Shown here piece by piece: positions 8,261-16,300 of a stretch of 64,000 nucleotides of DNA. The notes below the pieces were generated by a model. The model was not told the DNA's origin. It did not search any database and worked only from the letters and a program-made list of their open reading frames with translations. Location of the stretch: assembly GCF_019599145.1 (NCBI RefSeq), contig NZ_CP080647.1, forward strand, positions 3,162,001 through 3,226,000, given 5' to 3'. How positions within the stretch are numbered: position 1 is the first letter of the stretch; every line of letters begins with the position of its first letter. The stretch comes from Streptomyces akebiae. Its GTDB lineage: Bacteria > Actinomycetota > Actinomycetes > Streptomycetales > Streptomycetaceae. The translations under genes were made by a program, and so were the position numbers.

Positions 8261-8296
8261 ACCGGGACGCTACGGCAGTGCCCGGCGGCGGGTCAG
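8261..8296 (-). promoter_or_regulatory. Leaderless-type promoter: CTGACC-N18-TAGCGT-N6-GTG
   Basis: On the bottom strand, CTGACC (8291-8296), 18 bases, TAGCGT (8267-8272) and 6 bases lead to the GTG at 8260. The match to the upstream region of the paralogue at 6704 extends only through the promoter boxes, which suggests that the boxes are under selection. Confidence 0.6.
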
Positions 8297-8369
8297 AGAC
8301 GCCGGGGCAGCCTTCCGTGCCTCAAGGGGCAGCCTCCGTACCGGTTCCCCGGCCGACGTGGGGCGGCGG

Positions 8370-10352
8370 TCAGCCCTTGCCCTTGACCTTCGTGACCGTG
8401 GCGTTGGAGATGTCCACGGAGTTGGGCAGCATCGCCTGCGGGCGCAACAGGTCCCGGAGCAGGAAGTCCATCAGCTCGGCGCCGCTCATGGCCTTGAGCC
8501 GCTGGGCCAGCGGCGGATTGGCCTGCTCGAAGCGGATGATCTCCACGATCGCGCGCTCGACCAGACCGGGGAGGATGTCCGAGCCGGCGAGGATGTTCTT
8601 GTGGAGGAGTTCGGGCCGCTTGATCTCCTTCTCCGGGCCGTAGACCATCTCGTCCCCGGGCACCGTGAGCGCGAGCTGTCGCGCGAGCATGTGCGCCTGC
8701 TGCTCCTCCGCGTTCTGGATGTCCGAGAAGGCGGTGACCATGCCCATCAGGGCGTCCCCCTCGATCTCGCCCCGCTTGAACTCGCGCACCGGCTGGTACC
8801 CGGCCTGCTCTTTCGCCCGCTCGTGCTGACCCGACTTCGCCTTGTGCTCCGGCAGGTCCGGCCGGTTCGCGGGGGCGATGAGTTTGGGGTAGTCGCGCTG
8901 GATGAAGTCGCTCAGCATGATCCAGCCCTCGCTCACCAGCCGGCCGATGCCGACCTCCAGCCGGATCTCGCCGAACCGGGGAGCGCGGTCCGTCTTGCCC
9001 CTGGGCTCGATGTAGAAGAAGACGAAGCCGTCGTTGCCGAGCACCAACTCGTCGACGTTCATGGTGTTGTTCTCGGCGTCGCCCAGCTCCGACTTCGGCT
9101 TCAGCTTCTTCTCCGAGGCGAGCATCGCGTCGGCCCGCTCCTGCTGGGTGTAGTGGGCGAGCACGCTGTTGTTCAGCTCGTTCTCCAGCTTGGCCCTGAC
9201 GTCCTTGACCCACGCCTTGCCACCCGCGCCGCCGATCTCCTTCGTGAGCTCCGCGCGGTTCAGCTCCGACATCTCCCGGACGTAACCGAAGCCGGACATG
9301 CGGAAGTTCACCGTGCTCTGGGCGAACTGGGGGTCCTTCCACATGGTGCCCCGGTCGGTCATGGCCTTGTACGGCGCCGCCGCCGCTTCCGGCATGCGCC
9401 CGTCGCGATCGACCTGCTTGCCCACGACGTCCATCTCGGCGCGGACGGCGGCGAGCACCTGCTCCAGATAGCGCAGGTCACCGGGGAGCGCGCCCTCACG
9501 CATCGGCAGGGCGAGCATCTGGATGTTCGCCAGCTCCGTCATGCAGTGCGTCGGGTCGCGGACCGTGGACCGGTCGTAGGCGAGGACGGCCTCCTTCACC
9601 GGTGCCACCGCCTCGGAGACGGGCTTGTCCTTGATCCAGCCGGCGAACCGGCCGGTCAGCGACTTCGCGGGGGCGTTCGCCACGCTCTCCAGCGTCTCGA
9701 GCCCCTTGCGCTGGACCGCCGGCCCGGCCGGCGCACCCGACACACCCGGCGCTCCCGCGCGCCGCGAGGCGTCCGTCGCGCGCTGGACGGGTCCGGGCCC
9801 GCCCATGACCCGCCGGGCGGTGGCCTCCGCCTCCTTCTCGGCCCAGTCGGAAGGGTCGGAGACACGCAGGCCGGAACCGTCGTCCGTACCGGGCACCGCG
9901 CCGCGCCGCTGCTGGCGGACGTGGTCCAGCTCATGGGCGAGGGTGTGCTTGTCCCGGCCGTCCCACACCACATGGGAGCCGGAGGTGTACGCCCGCGCCC
10001 CGATCTCCGCCGCGGACCGTTGGGCCACGGTGTCGGTGTGGACGCGTACGGCGCTGAAGTCCTCGCCGTCGAACCGGCCCTCCATCTCGCTGCGCAGCGA
10101 CGGGTCCAGCGGCTGTCCCGAGGTGCGCAGGACCTGGTGCACGGCGGAGCGCTGCACCGGGGCGTCGGGTCCGCAGGCCGCGCTGTGCCGGTGGCGCTGC
10201 TCCTCGACGGCGCGGGCCACCGCCGCGTTGCCCGCGGCGCGTTGCAGGGCCAGGAGCGCGGCGGCGGGCCCCGGTGGCGGGACGCGACCGGGCCTTCGTT
10301 CGTCTCCCGCCCGGCCTCGCTCCCTGTCGTTCGCTCCGTTCCGCTCGCGCAC
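8370..10352 (-). CDS. DUF4157 (eCIS core) metalloprotease-like protein, candidate CIS cargo
   Basis: A protein of about 660 residues. Near the N-terminus is LLALQRAAGNAAVARAVEE, the LQR-x-AGN motif common in actinobacterial DUF4157 proteins. Next comes the DUF4157 domain with FDGEDFSAVRVHTDT and a zinc-protease-like HELDH motif (about residues 140-144). VQR tetrads occur as APVQRS, GPVQRA and PAVQRK. The remaining ~400 residues are a helical region I do not recognise. DUF4157 marks proteins associated with extracellular-type injection systems and often sits on toxin cargo. GTG 10352 is chosen because GAGGAG lies 5 bases upstream; TTG 10376 is an alternative. The gene is transcribed away from the sheath gene. 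Cargo status is inferred from domain and location. Confidence 0.85.
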   Translation of the reverse strand: MRERNGANDRERGRAGDERRPGRVPPPGPAAALLALQRAAGNAAVARAVEEQRHRHSAACGPDAPVQRSAVHQVLRTSGQPLDPSLRSEMEGRFDGEDFSAVRVHTDTVAQRSAAEIGARAYTSGSHVVWDGRDKHTLAHELDHVRQQRRGAVPGTDDGSGLRVSDPSDWAEKEAEATARRVMGGPGPVQRATDASRRAGAPGVSGAPAGPAVQRKGLETLESVANAPAKSLTGRFAGWIKDKPVSEAVAPVKEAVLAYDRSTVRDPTHCMTELANIQMLALPMREGALPGDLRYLEQVLAAVRAEMDVVGKQVDRDGRMPEAAAAPYKAMTDRGTMWKDPQFAQSTVNFRMSGFGYVREMSELNRAELTKEIGGAGGKAWVKDVRAKLENELNNSVLAHYTQQERADAMLASEKKLKPKSELGDAENNTMNVDELVLGNDGFVFFYIEPRGKTDRAPRFGEIRLEVGIGRLVSEGWIMLSDFIQRDYPKLIAPANRPDLPEHKAKSGQHERAKEQAGYQPVREFKRGEIEGDALMGMVTAFSDIQNAEEQQAHMLARQLALTVPGDEMVYGPEKEIKRPELLHKNILAGSDILPGLVERAIVEIIRFEQANPPLAQRLKAMSGAELMDFLLRDLLRPQAMLPNSVDISNATVTKVKGKG

Positions 10353-10428
10353 CGGTGCTCCTCGGCTCGACGACAACTGCTCCGGTCGACCAGGCTTACC
10401 GGACCGGCCCCCACCCCGGAAGGTACTC

Positions 10429-10520
10429 GGGGGCAGTCCTGGGGGCAGGGAGAGCCGCCGTTGCCCCCACGTGTGCCCCTGCGGGCAACGGCACTGCCCC
10501 CGTCCCGGCCCTCCGGGACG
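10429..10520. promoter_or_regulatory. Nested inverted repeats between the DUF4157 and sheath genes
   Basis: GGGGGCAGT (10429-10437) pairs with ACTGCCCCC (10493-10501), and inside that GCCGTTGCCC (10457-10466) pairs with GGGCAACGGC (10483-10492). A third perfect hairpin, CGTCCCGG-CCCT-CCGGGACG, follows at 10501-10520 and is trailed by TTT. The region separates divergent genes and lies 70-160 bases upstream of the sheath start. It could hold operators for both promoters or a structured leader of the sheath mRNA. Confidence 0.55.
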
Positions 10521-10588
10521 TTTCGGGGGACGCGCTTCGCGCGTGAGGGTGAGAGGCGACCTGTCTCGTACCCCAAGGAGAGCAGAGC

Positions 10589-12166
10589 ATGCCGTCCTAC
10601 CTGTCGCCGGGCGTCTACGTCGAGGAGGTGGCCAGCGGCTCGCGTCCCATCGAGGGTGTGGGCACCTCGGTGGCCGCCTTCGTCGGCCTGGCCCCGACCG
10701 GTCCGCTGAACGAGCCGACCCTGGTGACCAACTGGTCCCAGTTCGTCGCGGCCTTCGGCGAGTTCACCGACGGCTACTACCTCGCGCACTCGGTGTACGG
10801 GTTCTTCAACAACGGCGGCAGCGCCGCGTACGTCGTCCGCGTGGGCGGCACGGCCCAGGACGGCGCGTCCGCCGGTTCTCCGGCCGCCGTGACGGGGTCC
10901 GCCGCGCCGGCCGCGCTCCCGCCGGGCGAGCCGAAGCAGCTGGGCACGTTCAGTGTGACCGCCATCGCGGGCGGTTCCCTCAGCGTCGAGGTCGCCGACC
11001 CCGAGGGCGAGGGCCCCGCCGAGCGCTTCAAACTGATCGTCAAGGACGGCGACAAGCCGGTCGAGACCTTCGACGTGACCGCCAAGAAGGGCGGCCGCAA
11101 CTACGTCGTCACCCAGGTCAAGGAGCGCTCCAAGCTCATCACGGTCACGGAGACGGCGCCGGCCGCGCAGCTCGCGCGCCCCGACAACCAGACCGTGGCC
11201 CTGGCGGCCCCCGCCGCACCGGCCGCCGTCGCGCCCGCCGGGAACGACGACGCCCACCCCGGCCCGGCCGAGTACCTCGGTGACTCCGCCGACCGCACCG
11301 GCTTCGGCGGTCTGGAGGCCGTGGACGAGATCTCCATGGTCGCGGTGCCCGACCTGATGGCCGCCTACCAGCGGGGCGCGATCGACCTGGAGGCCGTCAA
11401 GGCGGTCCAGCTCGGTCTGATCGCGCACTGCGAGCTGATGGGCGACCGGGTCGCCGTCATCGACCCGCCGCCCGGCCTCAACGCCCGGCAGATCCGGGTC
11501 TGGCGCCAGGAGACCGCCGGCTACGACTCCAAGTACGCCGCCCTGTACTACCCCTGGATCAAGGTCTTCGACCCGGCCAGCGGTCAGTCGAAGGTGATCC
11601 CGCCGAGCGGTCACGTGGCCGGTGTCTGGGCCCGCAACGACTTCGAGCGCGGGGTGCACAAGGCGCCCGCCAACGAGGTCGTACGCGGCGCGGTGGACCT
11701 CGAACTCCAGATCACCCGGGGCGAGCAGGACCTGCTCAACCCCATCGGCGTCAACTGCATCCGCGCCTTCCCGGGCCGTGGCATCCGCGTCTGGGGCGCC
11801 CGCACCATGTCCTCGGACCCGGCGTGGCGCTACCTCAACATCCGCCGGTACTTCAACTACCTGGAGGAGTCGATCCTGATCGGCACCCAGTGGGTGGTCT
11901 TCGAGCCGAACGACCACGCGCTGTGGGCCCGGATCCGGCGCAACGTCTCCGCGTTCCTGGTCAACGAGTGGCGCCAGGGCGCCCTGTTCGGCCAGCGGCC
12001 CGAGGACGCGTACTACGTCAAGTGCGACGAGGAGACCAACCCGCCGGAGTCGGTCGACCTCGGCCGGGTCATCTGCGAGATCGGTATCGCCCCGGTGAAG
12101 CCCGCCGAGTTCGTGATCTTCCGGCTGGCCCAGTTCTCCAGCGGCAGCGGCGAGTTGGAGGAGTAG
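10589..12166 (+). CDS. cis2: Contractile sheath protein
   Basis: A 525-residue phage-tail-sheath family protein. The family N-terminus YLSPGVYVEEVASGSRPIEG and the C-terminal core (INCIRAFPGRGIRVWGART, YLNIRRYFNYLEESI, VSAFLVNEWRQGALFG) are intact. A less conserved surface domain is inserted at about residues 90-240. Sheath subunits polymerise around the inner tube and contract on firing. AAGGAGA precedes the ATG. This is the only sheath gene visible, so the particle probably uses one sheath species, unlike PVC particles, which use three. It is followed by the tube gene in the order sheath then tube that is typical of contractile tails. Confidence 0.95.
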   Translation: MPSYLSPGVYVEEVASGSRPIEGVGTSVAAFVGLAPTGPLNEPTLVTNWSQFVAAFGEFTDGYYLAHSVYGFFNNGGSAAYVVRVGGTAQDGASAGSPAAVTGSAAPAALPPGEPKQLGTFSVTAIAGGSLSVEVADPEGEGPAERFKLIVKDGDKPVETFDVTAKKGGRNYVVTQVKERSKLITVTETAPAAQLARPDNQTVALAAPAAPAAVAPAGNDDAHPGPAEYLGDSADRTGFGGLEAVDEISMVAVPDLMAAYQRGAIDLEAVKAVQLGLIAHCELMGDRVAVIDPPPGLNARQIRVWRQETAGYDSKYAALYYPWIKVFDPASGQSKVIPPSGHVAGVWARNDFERGVHKAPANEVVRGAVDLELQITRGEQDLLNPIGVNCIRAFPGRGIRVWGARTMSSDPAWRYLNIRRYFNYLEESILIGTQWVVFEPNDHALWARIRRNVSAFLVNEWRQGALFGQRPEDAYYVKCDEETNPPESVDLGRVICEIGIAPVKPAEFVIFRLAQFSSGSGELEE

Positions 12167-12252
12167 GCCGCCCCCGGCCCGCCCCAGCCGCGTCCGTGCA
12201 CCAGCCGTTCCGCAAGCCCCTTGCCCCTGCCCCTTAGAAGGACACAGAACAG

Positions 12253-12696
12253 ATGAGCCTCGCGCCGGGTGACGCCCTTACTTCACACAATTTCGGCCTG
12301 CAGATCGACGGGGTGATGGTCGAGTACCTCGCGGAGGTCAGCGGCCTCACCCTCGAACAGGACGTCATCACGTACCAGCAGAACTCCGCCCAGGGCCGGC
12401 CCGAGGTCAACCTTCTGCCCGGTGTGCAGAAGAACGGGCAGTGCACCGTGGTCCGCGGTATGACCCAGTCGGCCGCGTTCAACACGTGGATCAACGACTC
12501 GATCAACGGTCAGATGGGCTCGGCGCGGAAGAACGCGTCGATCATCATGATGGATTACCAGAACAACCCGGTGAAGCGGTACAACATGCGCAACGCCTGG
12601 TGCAGCAAGATCGACGCGAGCACCCTCAAGGCCGGCGAGGCGTCCGCGCTCACCGAGACCGTGACCATCGTCTTCGAAGAACTGGTCATCGAGTAA
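12253..12696 (+). CDS. cis1: Inner tube protein (Hcp/gp19-like)
   Basis: A 147-residue tail-tube protein: SHNFGLQIDGVMVEYLAEVSGL, then EVNLLPGVQKNGQCTVVRGM, AFNTWINDSINGQ and ...TLKAGEASALTETVTIVFEEL. Such subunits stack as hexamers to form the rigid tube that the sheath drives forward. An AGAAGGA ribosome-binding site precedes the ATG. Its stop overlaps the ATG of the next gene (TAATG), so the tube and the chaperone-like protein are translationally coupled. A second, divergent tube-like protein is encoded at 17347. Confidence 0.93.
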   Translation: MSLAPGDALTSHNFGLQIDGVMVEYLAEVSGLTLEQDVITYQQNSAQGRPEVNLLPGVQKNGQCTVVRGMTQSAAFNTWINDSINGQMGSARKNASIIMMDYQNNPVKRYNMRNAWCSKIDASTLKAGEASALTETVTIVFEELVIE

Positions 12697-13214
12697 TGCG
12701 GCGTACGGCTGGCAGGGCGGGCGCGATGACGGTGACGGGGCAGGAGGAGGCGGCTTCCGCCGCGTCCCCCTTCCCCACCACCGCCGCTCCCGTCGCCGCG
12801 CCGGAACCGGCGGCTGCTCCGGCTGTCGCGCCGGTGGCGCAGCGGCTGCGGACGGAGTTCCCGTTCGAACTGCCGCGCGGCTACGTCGACGAGGCGGGGA
12901 ACGTTCACCGGGAGGGCGTGATGCGTCTCGCCACCGCCCGGGACGAGTTGATCCCGCTCCGCGACGTCCGGGTCCAGGAGAACCCGGCGTATCTGTCGGT
13001 CGTGCTGCTCGGCCGGGTCATCACCCGGCTGGGCAATCTGCCGATGGTCCACGACGGGATCGTGGAGAACATGTTCGCGTCCGACCTCGCCTTCCTTCAG
13101 GACTTCTACCGGCAGGTCAACGCGGAGGGCCACACCCGCGCGGCCGTGGAGTGCCCCCACTGCTCCGAGCCCTTCGAGGTCGAACTCGGCGGGAGCCGCC
13201 TGGGGGAATCGTGA
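12696..13214 (+). CDS. Tail-assembly-chaperone-like protein (P2 gpE/Mu gp41-like position)
   Basis: A 172-residue protein with an Ala/Pro-rich leader (about residues 1-50) and a compact domain: FPFELPRGYVDEAGNVHREG, MRLATARDELIPLRDVRVQENPAYLSVVLLGRVITRLG and ASDLAFLQDFYRQVN, ending near a CPHC pair. The fold pattern and the place between the tube and the tape-measure slot match phage tail-assembly chaperones such as P2 gpE. ATG 12696 overlaps the tube stop; ATG 12726 is an alternative. The 3' end overlaps the next small gene in the -1 frame, the same arrangement as the P2 E/E+E' frameshift pair. The chaperone role is inferred. Confidence 0.7.
   Translation: MRRTAGRAGAMTVTGQEEAASAASPFPTTAAPVAAPEPAAAPAVAPVAQRLRTEFPFELPRGYVDEAGNVHREGVMRLATARDELIPLRDVRVQENPAYLSVVLLGRVITRLGNLPMVHDGIVENMFASDLAFLQDFYRQVNAEGHTRAAVECPHCSEPFEVELGGSRLGES
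13202..13206 (+). other. Candidate -1 ribosomal frameshift run (five G) linking the chaperone-like gene to DUF6760
   Basis: The last codons of the chaperone-like gene read CTG GGG GAA TCG TGA. The base before the GGG codon is also G, so a tRNA on GGG can slip back one base and still pair fully. After the slip the reading continues GGA ATC GTG ACG into the DUF6760 frame and bypasses the TGA. It is not a classic X XXY YYZ heptamer. Plain restart at the overlapping GTG 13211 is the simpler alternative. Confidence 0.4.
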
Positions 13215-13369
13215 CGTACGCGACCGACCGGCTGCACGAGGAGATCGCGTACGTCGCCTTCCACTTCCACTGGAGCTTCGAGGAGATCCTCGACCTCGAA
13301 CACCACGACCGCCGCCGCTACACCGAACAGATCGCGTCCCTCGTGACACGGGGCGGGTCGGAGGGCTGA
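13211..13369 (+). CDS. DUF6760 small protein (P2 gpE'-like)
   Basis: A 52-residue protein, TYATDRLHEEIAYVAFHFHW then EEILDLEHHDRRRYTEQIASL. It matches the DUF6760 family found next to tube genes in injection systems. The FHW...L...H..RR pattern also recalls the P2 E' segment (HWP..aL..M.l.El..W). GTG 13211 overlaps the preceding TGA. The upstream gene is in the 0 frame and this one is in -1, so a fusion protein by frameshift is possible. It lies just before the giant disordered gene, where phages carry the tape measure. Confidence 0.8.
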   Translation: MTYATDRLHEEIAYVAFHFHWSFEEILDLEHHDRRRYTEQIASLVTRGGSEG

Positions 13370-13373
13370 ACAC

Positions 13374-16300
13374 GTGGGCTTCATGGATCGCCTGCGGGGC
13401 GCCGCCGGGTCGGCGGCGCGCCGGGGTGGGGTTGACGGCGGTGCGTCGGCCGGCGGGGCCGGGGGCGGTTCGGGTGCCGGGGCCGACGCGAGTGCCGGGG
13501 CCGACACGGGTGCCGTGATCGGTTCGGATGCCGTGATCGGTTCGGGTGCCGCGGGTGCCTCGGTCGACGGGACCGCTTCGGTCGGTGGGGGCGCTTCCGG
13601 CGGTGGGGGCGCTTCCGGCGGTGGGGGTGCTTCCGGCGGTCGCGGTGGTTCCGGCGGTGGTTGGGAGGGGCTGGGCCCGATTCAGCGGGCCACCGGGGGG
13701 CGGGCCTCTGTCGCGGACGCCGGGTTCAGCGGGCGGTTGAGCACCTGGCAGAACCCGTCCTTCACCGGGACCCTGTCCCACGCCGTCCTGCCCGACGCGC
13801 CGGGTGGGCTGGTCAGGAACGTCCTCACCACGTCGGCGGCACCCGTCGCCGGCCTGGAACTGCCTTCGCGCACCCTGCCGGTGGCGAGCGCCGAGCCGAA
13901 CGGCGAGCCGGAGGCCCCGCCCTCCACGTCCACGTCGGTCGACCCTCGGCCTGTGCGGCGAGCCCCGTACCGGGTCACGCCGACCCGTCCGACCGGCCCC
14001 CGGGTCACCCCCGCACCGCCCCACGCCACCCGGCCTACCCCGTTGACCAAGGCCCCCGCCTCACCGGCCGTCCAGCGCCGGACACTGCCGACGGCACGGC
14101 CACAGGCCTCCGGGCCCGCCGGAGCACCGGAGGGTACGGCTACGGGGCCGACGACACCGGGGGGTGCGTCGCCCGGGCGGGCGGCGGCGGACGGCTCCTC
14201 GTCCGGGCCCATGACTTCCGGTGGCTCCGCGTCACCGCGTCCGGCGCCGGCCGTCCCGTCGGCGCGTACGGCATCCGCGGGAAGCGGGACGGGCCCTGCG
14301 GACTCGGGTACGGGCCCGGTCGGCACGTCGGGCGGCGCAGCCGACGCCGCCTCCGGAAGCACCACCGCCGACCCCGGGCGCGCGGGGCTCGCCATCCAGC
14401 GGGCGATGCCTGACACCGCCGCCGGTACGACGCCGAACTCCGGCCGAACGTCGGCGAACCCCGACCGTACGGTGTCGAACCCCGCCGACGCGGCGACGAA
14501 GTCCAGCCGTGCGACGTCGAACTCCGCCGGCACCACGACGCAGCCCGCCCGCACCACGACGCAGCCCGCCCGCGCGACGACGAACTCCGTCGGCGCACCG
14601 ACGAACGTCGGCCGTGTGACGGGGAATTCGGCCGGTACGGCGCCGGATTCCGCCAGTACGCCGACGAGCCCCCGTCGCACAGTGGGCGACACGGCCGGGA
14701 TCGCGCCCCCGTCCGACGCCACGGGCAACCGGTCCGCGGGCGGCCCCACCCCCTCCGGACGGGGCGAGGTCAGCGTCCAGCGGGCGACGACGTCAGCCGG
14801 CGCCGCGTCGGGCACCCCCGTGCAGACTGGCGCCTCCCCTGCCGGCCCCGAACGGGGCATCGCCGGCCGACGGGCGGTCCCCGGGGTGGGCGCCGCAGCA
14901 GGCAACCCCGTCGGCGCGGGCTCCGACCCCGGCCCCGGCCCTGGGCACGGCGAGAAGCACGTCCAGCGGGCGACGACCGAGAACAGCGCCACGGCAGCCG
15001 ACCCCGCCGGTACGACGACCGGCCCCACTGACACGCGCACCAACCGTTCCGGCATCCCGGTCACGCCTCGAAACGCGGACGTCGACCTCCAACGGGCGGT
15101 GACCGGTTCCGGCCCCACTTCAGCCGACCTCACCGGCACCCGTACCAACCCTGCCCACACCACGGCCACCCCCGGACCTTCCGAGCGCACCGTCCAACGC
15201 ACAGCGACCGGTTCCAGCCGTACTGCGGCGAACACCACCGGCGCGGCGAACAGCAACCCCGCCGGAGCAGCGGACAGCGCTCACGCAGCGTCCGCCCGCC
15301 CCGGTGGCACGGCTTCCGGGACCGGCGACGCGGCGGCTGACGCCCGACCGTCCAGGGCCGCTCTCGGCAACCCGGCGGGCGCCACGCCCCTGACGTCGAC
15401 GACTCACAGGACGACCCCCAGCGGCCCTGCCGCACGGACCCCCAACCCCGGCACCCCGTCCGTCGACGTTCAGCGCTCAGCGACCGGCCCCACGGGCGCA
15501 CCGGCCACAGCCGACGCCGACAGCCCTGCCCACCCGCGTTCGGCCCCCGGGGCAACGGCGCCCGCCTCCGGGCCCGCCGCGACCGGCCCCTCCGACGTGC
15601 GGCGAGTGACGGCCGCCCCCAGCCGTACGGCAGCCACGCCACCCGGAGTCGGCGCCTCGGCTCCACACGACCGCAGCGCAACGGCAACGGACCTCGGCGG
15701 CACGGCGGTTGGCCCGACCGTCGCTCCCTCCGCGACCGCTGCCGCCCCGCCCACCCGCAGCGCGGCCGACACCGTCCAACGGACAACGGCCGGCCCCCGT
15801 GACGCGGCCCCCGCCCCCGCCACCGGCCCGACGCACGGCACCAGCCCGACCCCCGCCGGCACCGCTACCAACCCCACCCCCGGCTCCGGCACCCGTACCG
15901 CTACCGATGTCCCCGGCAGCTCCGCGCGGCCACAGCGGACCGCGCCCAGCCCCCAGCCGCCCACCGTGCAGCGGAGCACCTCCACCAGCACGCGGCGCAT
16001 GGGCCTCGGCACCCCCACCGCCGGCCCCGTGCCGCCCACCACGCCCCCACCCCCGGCGCCCCCGGCTCAGCCCACCGTGGCCCCCGCCCCCGTTCCCACC
16101 CCCCGTCAGCGCCCCCTTCTCGGTGCCCCCCTCTCCACCCCTCCCGACGGCGCGAAGCCACTGTCCGGGCGCCCGATCCCCGGCGCCCCGAGCCCCATCG
16201 CCCACACCTCTCCCGTCCAGCGAGCGACGGCACCGCACCGGGGCCTGACAACCACCGGCCCCGCCCCGGCCCTCCCTGAAGGGACGCGGCCAACCGCGCG

